From NCBI GenBank assembly GCA_965221785.1, contig CBDCSR010000003.1, positions 2,294,001 to 2,358,000 of the forward strand: a DNA stretch of 64,000 nt, in the 5' to 3' direction. Within the stretch, counting starts at the first letter, position 1. Every line of letters begins with the position of its first letter. Both the position numbers and the translations under genes were made by a program. The notes beneath the pieces are model-generated. The model was not told the origin of the DNA. It saw only the letters and a list, made by a program, of their open reading frames with translations, and made no database searches. Below, one piece after another: positions 1-8,922 of this stretch. The stretch comes from BD2-11 sp965221785. Lineage in GTDB: Bacteria; Gemmatimonadota; Gemmatimonadetes; Longimicrobiales; Gaopeijiaceae.

Positions 1-452
1 ACGAGCGGCGCCACACGCGGATGACCGGGGAGTTCGGCGGCCTCGCGCGCGTGGCCCCCATGCTCGCCCTGGCGCTCGTAATCACTGCACTGGCTTCGAT
101 CGGCCTGCCCGGCACAAGCGGCTTCGTCGGGGAGTTTCTGGCGCTTCTGGGCACCTTCGAGACGCACCCCGTTACCGCCGTCATCGCCACCAGCGGCGTC
201 ATCTTCGCTGCCTACTACATGCTGCCCATGGTGCAGCGGGTGCTCTTCAACGAGCTGGACCGGGAGGAGAACCGGTCGATGCCCGATCTCTCCCGCCGGG
301 AGATCTTCATCCTGTCGCCCATGGTCGCGCTCATGATCGTGATCGGGGTCGCGCCCACGCCCATCCTGGAGCGCATGGAGCCGAGCGTGGACGCCATCCT
401 GGAGCGCGTCCACATGACGACCCCACCCGCCGAGGAGCCGGTCGACTCATGA
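1..452 (+). CDS. nuoM: NADH-quinone oxidoreductase subunit M, C-terminal part
   Basis: This is the last ~150 codons of a proton-pumping membrane subunit of respiratory complex I. The gene is cut by the left edge of the window; the frame is open from base 3, so the ATG at 21 is internal. The opening residues ERRHTR followed by a GGLA segment match the conserved NuoM loop. Two or three hydrophobic membrane segments follow, one containing IGLPGTSGFVGEF, a well-conserved Nuo/Mrp antiporter motif. The stop codon overlaps the nuoN start by 4 bp (ATGA), so the two are probably translationally coupled in a nuo operon extending to the left. Confidence 0.93.
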   Translation, partial: ERRHTRMTGEFGGLARVAPMLALALVITALASIGLPGTSGFVGEFLALLGTFETHPVTAVIATSGVIFAAYYMLPMVQRVLFNELDREENRSMPDLSRREIFILSPMVALMIVIGVAPTPILERMEPSVDAILERVHMTTPPAEEPVDS

Positions 453-1966
453 CGCTCGACTTCTCCACCCCCGCGCACTACCTGCTGGCGCTGCTGCCCG
501 AGATCGTGCTCTCGATCTGGGGGACGGTGGTGCTGCTGGCTGGTGTCTGGAAGGGAGGCGACGGGTCGGCGGAGGGACGTGCCGGCTCCGGAAACCTGGC
601 GGTTCTGGCGATGGTGGGCGTGCTCGCGGCAGCCTTCGCCAACGGGTGGATGTACGGGCTGACCCCGGGGCAGGGAAGCACGATGATCGCGGTCGACCGC
701 TTCCACCTCTTCGCCAACTGGATCTTCCTGCTCGCGGCCATGCTCGCGCTGGCCATTTCGCCCGCGTACGTGCGCCGCCAGCGGTTGCAGGAGGGGGAGT
801 TTCACGCGCTGGTGCTCTTCGCCACCGTGGGCATGATGCTCATGGGAGGCACGCGCGACCTGATCGTGATCTTCCTGGCCCTGGAGGTGATGTCGATCAG
901 CGCCTACGTGCTGTCCGGCTTCAATCGGCGCGATCCGAAGTCGGCGGAATCCGGGCTGAAGTACTTCCTGCTGGGCGCCTTCTCGACCGGCTTCCTGCTC
1001 TACGGGATCGCGCTGGTGTACGGGGCCACGGGCAGCACCAACCTGGGGCTGATCGCGCTGGCCATCGGTTCGGATGCGGCCGTGGCGGGGCTGCTCCACG
1101 TCGGCATCGCGCTGCTGGCCATCGGGTTCGCCTTCAAGGTCTCGGCGATCCCGTTCCACATGTGGACGCCCGACGTCTACGAGGGCGCCCCTTCGCCGGT
1201 GACGGCCTTCATGTCGGCGAGCGTGAAGGCGGCGGCGTTTGTTGCCTTCGCACGCGTGTTCCTGGTCGGTTTCGGGGGCATTCCCGGGAGCTGGTACGCC
1301 ATCGGGTGGTGGCTCGCGGCGCTCACCATGGTGATCGCCAACGTCATCGCCCTGGCTCAGACCAACGTCAAGCGGCTGCTGGCCTATTCCAGCATCGCTC
1401 ACGCGGGCTATCTGTTGGTGGCCATCGTGGCCCTCAATCAGAACGCCACCGCGGGACTGCTGTTCTACCTGCTGGTCTACACCGCGATGAACATCGGCGC
1501 CTTCGCCGTGATCCTGTGCGTCTCGGGGCACGGCGAGGAGCGGCTCGGGATCCACCGGTACGCGGGGCTCGGGGCCAGGCATCCCGCCCTGGCCGTCTGC
1601 CTGACCATCTTTCTCCTCTCCCTTGCCGGCTTCCCCGGCACGGGCGGGTTCATGGGGAAGATCTTCATTTTGCAGGGAGCGGCCGAGGCCGGACTCTGGA
1701 CCCTTTCCGTCATTTTCGTCCTCACGACCGTGGTGTCGTACTATTACTACCTGCGGATCGCATGGTACATGTGGATGCGCGAAGCGGCGGAATCCGACGA
1801 GCCGGACCCGGTGACGGTGCCCCTGACCATGCGCTTCGCCATGGGCGCGGCGGTGGCGGTGGTGATCGGTCTGGGCGTCTTCCCGGGCGGGGGCGTGGGG
1901 TTCGCCCGCGCGGGTGCGGAAGGACTGCTGACGGCAGGAGCACTCCTCCTGGGCGCCGCTCCCTAG
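449..1966 (+). CDS. nuoN: NADH-quinone oxidoreductase subunit N
   Basis: This is an antiporter-like membrane subunit of complex I that pumps protons across the inner membrane. The 505-residue product is hydrophobic throughout, with about 13-14 membrane segments, which is the usual size. Family motifs are visible: SAESGLKYFLLGAFSTGF, KVSAIPFHMWTPDVYEGAP (the conserved Lys and the HxWTPDVYEGAP loop) and LSLAGFPGTGGFMGK near the C-terminus. The start overlaps the nuoM stop, and nuoN is the usual last gene of a nuo operon. A 98-base gap follows before the next gene. Confidence 0.96.
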   Translation: MTLDFSTPAHYLLALLPEIVLSIWGTVVLLAGVWKGGDGSAEGRAGSGNLAVLAMVGVLAAAFANGWMYGLTPGQGSTMIAVDRFHLFANWIFLLAAMLALAISPAYVRRQRLQEGEFHALVLFATVGMMLMGGTRDLIVIFLALEVMSISAYVLSGFNRRDPKSAESGLKYFLLGAFSTGFLLYGIALVYGATGSTNLGLIALAIGSDAAVAGLLHVGIALLAIGFAFKVSAIPFHMWTPDVYEGAPSPVTAFMSASVKAAAFVAFARVFLVGFGGIPGSWYAIGWWLAALTMVIANVIALAQTNVKRLLAYSSIAHAGYLLVAIVALNQNATAGLLFYLLVYTAMNIGAFAVILCVSGHGEERLGIHRYAGLGARHPALAVCLTIFLLSLAGFPGTGGFMGKIFILQGAAEAGLWTLSVIFVLTTVVSYYYYLRIAWYMWMREAAESDEPDPVTVPLTMRFAMGAAVAVVIGLGVFPGGGVGFARAGAEGLLTAGALLLGAAP

Positions 1967-2064
1967 CGACGGATGCGGGGTTCCCGCGCTCGAGGGCGAC
2001 AGCGGATCGCCCGCCATCCGCACGACAACAGACGGCACGCGACCACTTCTGACCTGTACCGGTT

Positions 2065-3435
2065 TTGAGTTTTTCTTCCGAGATCTTCCGGCAATACGAC
2101 ATCCGGGGCATCGTTGGCGAAACCATCGACAGCGACGTGGCCCGCGGCACCGGGAGCGCCCTCGCAAATGTTGTGGGCGAACGGACCGGCCATGCCCAAC
2201 CGCGCATCGTGGTCGGGAGCGACAACCGTCCCAGTTCGGACGGGTTGGCCGACGCGCTCTCGGAGGGCATCCGCTCGGCAGGAGGCCACGTCATCAGGCT
2301 CGGCACGGTACCGACCCCGGTGACCTACTGGGCCGAGCGCGAACTGGCGGCGGATGGAGGCGCTCAGATCACCGGCAGCCACAACCCTCCCGAATGGAAC
2401 GGGATCAAGATGACCGTGGGCGGCCGGCCGCTCTACGGCGAGAGGATTCAGGAACTGCGCCGGCGAATCGATGAGGGAACGGCGGGCCGCGAACCGGGCA
2501 CCCTGGAATGCGTCGACGTTCTCGACCAGTACGTCGCCGATGTCGCGGGCCGGTTCGAGGGGATCGCGCCGCTGAGAGTGGTCGTGGACTGCGGCAACGC
2601 CTCCGGGGCGCTCACCGCAGTGCCGGTGCTGGAGGCGATCGGAGCCGAAGTGGTCCCTCTCTACTGCGAACTGGACGGAACCTTCCCGAACCATCATCCC
2701 GATCCCACGGTCGACGAGAACATCGTGGACCTGGTCGCGCAGGTTCGCCGGACCGGCGCCCACCTGGGCGTCGGCTTCGACGGCGATGCCGACCGCATCG
2801 GGGTCGTGGACGAAACCGGCACAGTGGTCCGCGGCGACATCCTGCTTCTCCTCTTCGGCCTGGAGGTGCTCGAACGCCGGGGGCCGGGCGAGAAGATGGT
2901 CTTCGACGTGAAGTGTTCGCAGGCGCTGCCGCGCGTGTTCGAGGCGGCGGGGGGCGTCCCCGTGATGTGGGCGACCGGGCACTCGCTCATCAAGGAGAAG
3001 ATGCATGCCACCGGGGCGGTCATCGGTGGTGAACTCTCCGGGCACATCTGTTTCGCAGACGAGTACATCGGGGTGGACGACGCCGTCTACGCCGCGTGCC
3101 GGCTTCTGCGCCTGCTGGCCGCGTCCGGACGCTCCCTCTCGGCGCTGGTGGCGGATCTGCCGCGTTATGCGGCCACCCCGGAATACCGTATCGAGGTGGC
3201 CGAGCACGTCAAGCGCGACCTCGCCGAGGCCGCGCTAGAACACTTCTCCCGGAGCTACGAGGTGATCGCCGTGGACGGTGCACGCATCCTCTTCGACGGA
3301 GGCTGGGGTCTGTTGAGGGCGTCCAATACCCAGCCCGTCCTCGCGACCCGCTACGAAGCCGACACCGATGTCCGCCTGGGGGAGATCCAGCGCGAGGTCG
3401 AGGACTGGCTTCGGGCCAGGGGCGTCGATGTCTGA
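2065..3435 (+). CDS. phosphomannomutase/phosphoglucomutase
   Basis: This cytosolic alpha-D-phosphohexomutase (456 aa) interconverts hexose 6-phosphates and 1-phosphates, the entry to nucleotide-sugar synthesis. The four diagnostic loops are present in order. TGSHNP at 103-108 carries the phosphorylated Ser105. DGDAD at 239-243 binds magnesium. GELSGH is the sugar-specificity loop, and RASNTQP near the C-terminus binds phosphate. The sequence resembles AlgC/ManB bifunctional enzymes more than GlmM, but substrate preference cannot be read with certainty. The start is a TTG; no in-frame ATG precedes the conserved FRQYDIRG motif. The 3' end overlaps the next gene by 8 bp. Confidence 0.9.
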   Translation: MSFSSEIFRQYDIRGIVGETIDSDVARGTGSALANVVGERTGHAQPRIVVGSDNRPSSDGLADALSEGIRSAGGHVIRLGTVPTPVTYWAERELAADGGAQITGSHNPPEWNGIKMTVGGRPLYGERIQELRRRIDEGTAGREPGTLECVDVLDQYVADVAGRFEGIAPLRVVVDCGNASGALTAVPVLEAIGAEVVPLYCELDGTFPNHHPDPTVDENIVDLVAQVRRTGAHLGVGFDGDADRIGVVDETGTVVRGDILLLLFGLEVLERRGPGEKMVFDVKCSQALPRVFEAAGGVPVMWATGHSLIKEKMHATGAVIGGELSGHICFADEYIGVDDAVYAACRLLRLLAASGRSLSALVADLPRYAATPEYRIEVAEHVKRDLAEAALEHFSRSYEVIAVDGARILFDGGWGLLRASNTQPVLATRYEADTDVRLGEIQREVEDWLRARGVDV

Positions 3436-6196
3436 GGCGCGCCCTCGTCCGTGGCGCGGCGGCCGCGTTCTGGTCGCCTCGATCGTGGCCGGAGCCGCGC
3501 TGCTCCTGTTGGCCCGCGAGGCCATCGACCTCTACGTCGAAGTCCTCTGGTTCGGGTCCAACGGCTATCTCGACGTCTTCTGGACCCGCGTGCTCTCGCG
3601 CTGGGGGGTGCGCATCCTGGTCATGCTGGCCGTCGGCGCGATGGTCTACGCGAACGTGCGCCTGTTCGCGGTCGCCGTACGGGCGCTCAGGATCCGCAGG
3701 CGTTTCGCCAATCTGGAGATATCCGAGAGGATCCCCGGCGTCTGGATCTCGCGCGGCACCCTTGTGATCTCGGTGCTGGCGGCGCTCTGGTTCAGCGCCG
3801 TGATCCCCCCTGAAGCGGGGCTGGCGCTGCTGCTCCTGCTGCGGGCCCCCTCGTGGGGACTGAGCGAACCGATCCTCGGGCACGATGTGTCCTTCTACAT
3901 CTTCGCCCTGCCTGTGATGAGCGGGATCGTCGCCTTCGCGCTCCTGCTGATCTTCTTCCTCTTCAGCCTGTCCATCGCCATCTACGCAGCCACCGGCGCC
4001 CTCCGCCTGACGCGCAAAGGGGTCGGGCTGGAAGATCTGGCTCGCCGGCACCTCACCCTCCTGGTAACGACCTTTCTGGTCCTGCTGGCCGTACGCTTCC
4101 AGATCGCCCGCTACATCCTCCTGCTCGACGGCAACTCCGGCGTGCAGGGGCTGTTCGGGTTCACCGACGCTGTCGCCCGCCTGCCCGCGCTGACGGCGCT
4201 CGCTGTGGTCGCACTGGGTTCGGCGGCCCTGGTGGCATGGGGTGGCTCGCGGCGCAAGGCCGTCCCGACCGCGGCCGGGCTGGGTGCCATCGTCGTGGGC
4301 ACGCTCGTACTGGCTCAGCTCTACCCGGCGACCGTGCAGCGCTTTCGCGTCGAGCCCAACGAGCTCGAGAGCGAGACCCCCTATATCGAGCACAATCTCG
4401 AGTTCACGCGCATTGGCTTCGGGCTCGACCAGTTGCAACGTGAACGATTCGACTACCGCGGGACGACCGAAGAGCCCCGCGCGATGGCTGTCGCCAGCCA
4501 GTTCGCCGGGCTCCCCGTCTGGACTCCCGGCGCGCTCCTGACCACGTATCGGCAGCTGGAGGCCCGCTTCCGCTACTACGAGTTCAGCGACGTTACCATC
4601 GATCGCTATCCGGGTCCCGAAGGCCTGGTGCCGGTCGCGCTGGCGGTGCGCGAGATCGAGCCCGGCGGCATCGAGGACCGCAACTGGCAGAATCTCCACA
4701 TCCGGGAGCGTTACATCGCGGGAATGGGCGCGGTTGCCAGCGCGGCGGGGGAGCACACCCCCGAGGGGCGGCCGTCGACGATCCTGTCCGCCATTCCGCC
4801 CGAGTTCGCGGAAGGCGTGGCGGCGCCCGAGAGACTGCGCCTGGTGCGCCCGTCGGTGTTCTTCGGCATCCGCCCCCAGGCCTACGCCATCATCAATCCG
4901 ACCACCGAAGCCTTTCTCGACCCCGAGGGCGGACCCGGCCAGGCCGGAGTGGACTACCCGGAAGGCATCCTGCTGGATTCGTGGCTGCGGAAGGTCCTGC
5001 TGGCGCTCCGCTTCCGCGACACGAACTTGCTGTTCGCCTCCGAGGTCTCGCCCCGGAGCCGCTTCGTCTTTCGGCGCCAGGTGACGGCTCGGGCGCGCGA
5101 TATCGCGCCCTTCCTGCGCTTTCCCGAATCGCCCTATCCGGTAGTGCACGAGGGCCGGGTGGTATGGATGCTCGACGCCTTCACCGCTACCCGCCATTTC
5201 CCGCTGGCGAGCGCCTACGACCTGGAAGCGCGTTCCGCGGCGAGCTATGTGCGCAACAGCGTCAAGGTCACGGTCGACGGGGTGACCGGACGCGTCACCT
5301 TCTATGTGGTCGACGAAAACGATCCGCTGCTTGAAGGCTACCGGCGCACCCTTCCCGGCCTCTTCCAACCAATGGAAGAGATGCCTCGGGGGCTCCGCGA
5401 CCACATCCGCTATCCGCGCGCGCTACTCAGCCTCCAGGGCCGGGTGCTGTTCCAGTATCATCTGGAAACCGCACCCTCCTTCCACGGCCAGGAAGACGTG
5501 TGGGCACCCGCCACGGAGCTCGCCCAGGGCACCAGTCCCGTCCCCTATCGGCCCGAGTACGCCATCTACCGGCTGCCCGGCGCGCGGGAGCCGGAGTACC
5601 TGCTGAGCACCGCCTTCGTCCCGGCCGGCCGGCAGAATCTGACCGCCCTGCTGGTCGCGCGCAGCGACGGGGACAACTATGGCGAGCTCCGTCTCTACGA
5701 CATTCCGGTCGAGGATCAGGTCCCCGGCCCCCGCCTGGTGGAGGCGCTCGTGGAGCAGGATCCCTTCATCTCCCAGCAGCTCTCGCTCTGGCGACAGGGG
5801 GGAAGCGACGTCTGGACCGGTCACCTGCACATCGTGCCCGTGGACGGCACGCTGATGTACATGGAGCCGATCTTCCTCGCGGCCGAATCGGACGCGATTC
5901 CCGAACTCCGCCAGTTCGTCGTCAGCGACGGCCGCCGGGTGGCGATGCAGCCGACCCTGGACGCCACTGTGGCCGCGCTCGCGGCGGTGACCGCACCGAA
6001 GGAGGTGCTCGACACCCGGGATCTGGAGGAACTGCGGGAACTGGCCACCGATACGTCGACCTGGCCGGGCGACGCCCTGGATCTGCTCGACCGCGCCGAG
6101 GAAGCGCTCCGGTCCGGGGACTTCGCCGGTTTCGGCGCACATCTGCGCGAGTTGCGCGACCTCCTGGAGCGCTTCGAAAATCAGGCAGGTTCATGA
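3428..6196 (+). CDS. UPF0182 family membrane protein
   Basis: This is a large integral membrane protein of unknown function (922 aa from the ATG at 3428). About seven hydrophobic segments fill roughly residues 13-310, followed by a long, mostly soluble region of about 600 residues. That is the architecture of the UPF0182/COG1615 family. Recognisable pieces include NPTTEAFLDPEGG-like and YPEGILLDSWLRK segments in the soluble part. The start was chosen because it overlaps the upstream mutase stop by 8 bp; an in-frame start 60 bases earlier would lie deep inside that gene. The biochemical role of the family is not known to me. The link to the mutase is positional only. Confidence 0.85.
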   Translation: MSEARPRPWRGGRVLVASIVAGAALLLLAREAIDLYVEVLWFGSNGYLDVFWTRVLSRWGVRILVMLAVGAMVYANVRLFAVAVRALRIRRRFANLEISERIPGVWISRGTLVISVLAALWFSAVIPPEAGLALLLLLRAPSWGLSEPILGHDVSFYIFALPVMSGIVAFALLLIFFLFSLSIAIYAATGALRLTRKGVGLEDLARRHLTLLVTTFLVLLAVRFQIARYILLLDGNSGVQGLFGFTDAVARLPALTALAVVALGSAALVAWGGSRRKAVPTAAGLGAIVVGTLVLAQLYPATVQRFRVEPNELESETPYIEHNLEFTRIGFGLDQLQRERFDYRGTTEEPRAMAVASQFAGLPVWTPGALLTTYRQLEARFRYYEFSDVTIDRYPGPEGLVPVALAVREIEPGGIEDRNWQNLHIRERYIAGMGAVASAAGEHTPEGRPSTILSAIPPEFAEGVAAPERLRLVRPSVFFGIRPQAYAIINPTTEAFLDPEGGPGQAGVDYPEGILLDSWLRKVLLALRFRDTNLLFASEVSPRSRFVFRRQVTARARDIAPFLRFPESPYPVVHEGRVVWMLDAFTATRHFPLASAYDLEARSAASYVRNSVKVTVDGVTGRVTFYVVDENDPLLEGYRRTLPGLFQPMEEMPRGLRDHIRYPRALLSLQGRVLFQYHLETAPSFHGQEDVWAPATELAQGTSPVPYRPEYAIYRLPGAREPEYLLSTAFVPAGRQNLTALLVARSDGDNYGELRLYDIPVEDQVPGPRLVEALVEQDPFISQQLSLWRQGGSDVWTGHLHIVPVDGTLMYMEPIFLAAESDAIPELRQFVVSDGRRVAMQPTLDATVAALAAVTAPKEVLDTRDLEELRELATDTSTWPGDALDLLDRAEEALRSGDFAGFGAHLRELRDLLERFENQAGS

Positions 6197-6329
6197 GTCG
6201 CGCCGGATTCTTGATCGTGAGCCGATGCCCGGGTAACTTGGCCGGTCGCCTCTTCCGGCGACCTTCCCGGAGCGTCCTCCACGGCCACACTGTCGCGCCG
6301 ATGTCCTTCTTCCTCGCGGAGCAGACCGA

Positions 6330-7463
6330 ATGAACCTGCACGAGTTCCAGGCAAGGGAACTCTTTCGTGACGCGGGAATGCCGGTGCCGCGGGGCCGCGT
6401 CGCCACCACGCCCGAAGAGGCCGGGGCGATCGCCGCCGACATGGGCGGCGCGGCGGTGGTAAAGGCCCAGGTGCATTCCGGCGGCCGGGGCAAGGCGGGG
6501 GGCGTCAAGCTGGCCGGCACCCCCGCGGAAGCCGAGGCACACGCGCGCGCCATCCTGGGGATGAGGATCCGGGGGCTCACCGTGCACAAGGTCCTGCTCG
6601 TGCCTCTCGAGAACATCGCCAGCGAGCGCTATGTCGGCATCCTGGTCGACCGGGCGGTGCAGGCGCCGCTCTTCATGGTGTCGCGGGAAGGGGGCGTGGA
6701 CATCGAGGAAGTGGCGGCCACCAATCCAGCCGCCATCACCAGACTGAGGGTCGACCCGCGCTTCGGCCTTCTACCCCACCAGGCGTACCGGCTGGGGAGA
6801 GCGCTCTTCGACGAACCAGCCCTGTCGCGGCAGTGCGCGACGGTGCTTTCGCAACTCTACCAGGTGTTCATGCAGAACGGCGCATCCCTCTGCGAGGTGA
6901 ACCCTCTCATCGCCACGGAGGCCGGGGAGGTGAAGGCCATCGACGCCAAGGTCACCATCGACGGCAACGAACTCTTTCGCCGGCCGGCCCTGGAATCCAT
7001 GCGCGATCCGGACGCCGAACCCGCGGCGGAAACGCGCGCGCGCGCCGCCGGCCTCAGCTTCGTGAAGCTCGACGGCAACGTGGGGTGCTGCGTCAACGGA
7101 GCCGGGCTGGCGATGGCCACCATGGACCTGGTCAAGTACTACGGCGGCGAGCCGGCCAACTTCCTCGACATCGGCGGATCGTCCAACCCCGACAAGGTCG
7201 TGGCCGCCCTGGAGATCATCACGGCCGATCCCAGTGTTCAGGTGATCCTGGTCAACATCTTCGGCGGCATCACGCGTTGCGACGACGTGGCGCGCGGGAT
7301 CGTCGAGGCAACGAAACGCGCCGACATCCGCGCACCCATCCTCATCCGCCTGACGGGCACCAACGAAGCCAGAGCCAGGGACATCCTCGCGGCCGAGGGC
7401 TTCTCCGCCTTCACTTCGATGGACGATGTCGTGCGGGCGGCGGTGAAGAGGGCCGCGGCGTGA
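6330..7463 (+). CDS. sucC: succinyl-CoA synthetase (ADP-forming), beta subunit
   Basis: This is the beta subunit of the TCA-cycle enzyme that converts succinyl-CoA, phosphate and NDP to succinate, CoA and NTP. The 377-residue length is normal. It opens with MNLHEFQARELF, typical of SucC. An ATP-grasp domain follows, with KAQVHSGGRGKAGGVK near residues 45-60 and CEVNPL near 190. The C-terminal CoA-ligase fold carries GLAMATMD, FLDIGG and NIFGGITRCD. It lies 60 bases upstream of sucD. A GGAG-like ribosome site precedes the ATG. The 133 bases before the gene hold no gene. Confidence 0.96.
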   Translation: MNLHEFQARELFRDAGMPVPRGRVATTPEEAGAIAADMGGAAVVKAQVHSGGRGKAGGVKLAGTPAEAEAHARAILGMRIRGLTVHKVLLVPLENIASERYVGILVDRAVQAPLFMVSREGGVDIEEVAATNPAAITRLRVDPRFGLLPHQAYRLGRALFDEPALSRQCATVLSQLYQVFMQNGASLCEVNPLIATEAGEVKAIDAKVTIDGNELFRRPALESMRDPDAEPAAETRARAAGLSFVKLDGNVGCCVNGAGLAMATMDLVKYYGGEPANFLDIGGSSNPDKVVAALEIITADPSVQVILVNIFGGITRCDDVARGIVEATKRADIRAPILIRLTGTNEARARDILAAEGFSAFTSMDDVVRAAVKRAAA

Positions 7464-7523
7464 CGCTCGTCATTCCGCAACAGCCCTTCGCGGACTTCCT
7501 CCTGCAACCCACGGTCCCGCTCC

Positions 7524-8408
7524 ATGTCGATCTTCGTTGACGAATCCACGCGCGTGGTGGTCCAGGGCATCACCGGCCGCGACGGATCCTTCCACACCGC
7601 CAGGATGATCGACTACGGCACCCGCGTGGTCGCGGGGGTCACTCCTGGAAAGGGGGGGCGCGTGGTCGAAGGTCCGGGAGGCGCGCGCGTGCCCGTTTTC
7701 GACACGATGCACGAGGCGGTCGCGGAATCGGCGGCGAACGCCTCCGCGATCTATGTGCCGCCGCCCTTTGCCGCGAGTGCGATCATGGAGGCCGCGGAAT
7801 CGGGCGTCGAGTTCATCGTATGCATCACCGAGGGCGTTCCGGTGCTCGACATGACGCACGCCCATGCCTTCGTCGCCGACCATGGCGTCCGACTGCTGGG
7901 TCCCAACTGCCCGGGGGTGATCTCGCCGGGCAAGGCCACGGTGGGCATCATCTCCGGCGACATCGTGACACCCGGTCCGGTGGGCGTGGTGTCGCGCTCG
8001 GGCACGCTCACCTACGAGGCGGTCGGACAGCTCACCGGGGCGGGCATCGGCCAGACCACCTGCGTCGGCATCGGGGGAGACCCCATCATCGGCACCAACT
8101 TCATCGACTGCCTCGAGGCCTTCGCCGAAGACGGGGAAACGAGGGCGGTCGTGATGATCGGCGAGATCGGGGGCACGGACGAGCAGGAGGCGGCCGAATA
8201 CGCCGGCCGCAGCCTCGATTTGCCGGTCGTCGGCTTCATCGCAGGCCAGACCGCGCCTCCGGGCCGCCGCATGGGACACGCGGGAGCCATCATCAGTGGT
8301 TCCTCCGGAACCGCGGAAGAGAAGATCAGGGCCTTCCGCGAAAACGGGATCGGCGTCGCACGGCGGCCGGTCGACATCGTACACCTCACCCGGGAAGCCC
8401 TGCGATGA
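7524..8408 (+). CDS. sucD: succinyl-CoA synthetase, alpha subunit
   Basis: This alpha subunit binds CoA and carries the phosphohistidine. The 294-residue product has the N-terminal QGITGRDGSFHT nucleotide/CoA-binding turn, the GPNCPGVI loop, and GHAGAIISG near residue 255, whose His is the phosphorylated residue. It forms the heterodimer or tetramer with the SucC encoded just upstream. Its TGA stop overlaps the ATG of ndk (ATGA), joining nucleotide-triphosphate production to a nucleoside diphosphate kinase in one operon. Confidence 0.96.
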   Translation: MSIFVDESTRVVVQGITGRDGSFHTARMIDYGTRVVAGVTPGKGGRVVEGPGGARVPVFDTMHEAVAESAANASAIYVPPPFAASAIMEAAESGVEFIVCITEGVPVLDMTHAHAFVADHGVRLLGPNCPGVISPGKATVGIISGDIVTPGPVGVVSRSGTLTYEAVGQLTGAGIGQTTCVGIGGDPIIGTNFIDCLEAFAEDGETRAVVMIGEIGGTDEQEAAEYAGRSLDLPVVGFIAGQTAPPGRRMGHAGAIISGSSGTAEEKIRAFRENGIGVARRPVDIVHLTREALR

Positions 8409-8830
8409 GCCTGACACTCGCGATCATCAAGCCCGACGCGGTCGCTTCGGGAAAGACCGGGGCCATCCTGGCCCATCTGGAAGGAGCGGGTTTCCGCATT
8501 CGCTGCCTGCGCATGACGCAGCTCTCCCGGACACAGGCCGCGGCCTTCTACGCGGTTCATCGGGCACGGCCTTTCTTCGACTCGCTGGTCGCCTTCATGA
8601 CCTCCGGCCCCATCGTGCCCCTGGTGCTCGAGGCCGAGGACGCCGTGGCCCGGTTTCGCGAGGCCATCGGAGCCACGGACCCCGCCGAGGCCGCTCCTGG
8701 AACCGTCCGCGCGCTCTACGCGGAGTCGAAGGAGCGCAACGCCGTCCATGGGTCCGATTCGGACGCCAACGCCGCGCTCGAAATCGACTTCTTCTTTTCG
8801 CGCCACGAAAGGCTGGCAGTCGTTGGATGA
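8405..8830 (+). CDS. ndk: nucleoside diphosphate kinase
   Basis: This enzyme transfers the gamma phosphate of ATP to other NDPs through a phosphohistidine. The 141-residue length is typical. It starts with the beta strand LTLAIIKPDAV and carries NAVHGSDS near residues 114-121, where the His is the catalytic residue; it ends with the usual E..FFF segment. It is coupled to sucD by a 4-bp overlap, so NTP made by succinyl-CoA synthetase could be shared directly. A hairpin at 8841-8875 lies immediately downstream and may end the transcript. Confidence 0.96.
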   Translation: MSLTLAIIKPDAVASGKTGAILAHLEGAGFRIRCLRMTQLSRTQAAAFYAVHRARPFFDSLVAFMTSGPIVPLVLEAEDAVARFREAIGATDPAEAAPGTVRALYAESKERNAVHGSDSDANAALEIDFFFSRHERLAVVG

Positions 8831-8840
8831 CTCCGCTCGA

Positions 8841-8875
8841 ATGCCGGGGCAGTTCGTCCGGAGGCTGTCCGGCAT
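8841..8875 (+). terminator. hairpin downstream of ndk, possible terminator
   Basis: ATGCCGG (8841-8847) is the exact reverse complement of CCGGCAT (8869-8875). The 21-base loop contains a shorter inner pairing (CAG/CTG). There is no T-run after it, so it is not a classical intrinsic terminator; it could be Rho-assisted or an RNA-stability element. It falls between ndk and the candidate promoter of the lipid operon, as expected at a transcription-unit boundary. Confidence 0.35.
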
Positions 8876-8884
8876 CGCAGCGCG

Positions 8885-8914
8885 TTGACGCAGGACCGTG
8901 GGCAACGCTAGCTT
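8885..8914 (+). promoter_or_regulatory. candidate sigma-70 promoter for the yceD-rpmF-plsX-fab operon
   Basis: TTGACG (8885-8890) matches the -35 consensus at five of six positions. TAGCTT (8909-8914) lies 18 bases downstream as a weaker -10. The predicted RNA start, near 8921, is almost at the ATG at 8923, so the first message may be leaderless or nearly so. Placement right after the ndk hairpin supports it. Confidence 0.4.
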
Positions 8915-8922
8915 TTTACGCT

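Noticed and set aside
215..2167. 650-codon open frame on the reverse strand over nuoN
   Set aside because: It is antisense to a clear NuoN and reads as Arg/Gly/His-rich low-complexity sequence, the usual shadow in GC-rich DNA.
3209..5404. 731-codon reverse-strand frame over the UPF0182 gene
   Set aside because: Its composition is a run of Gly, Arg, Asp and Gln without motifs, and it is antisense to a protein with clear membrane helices.
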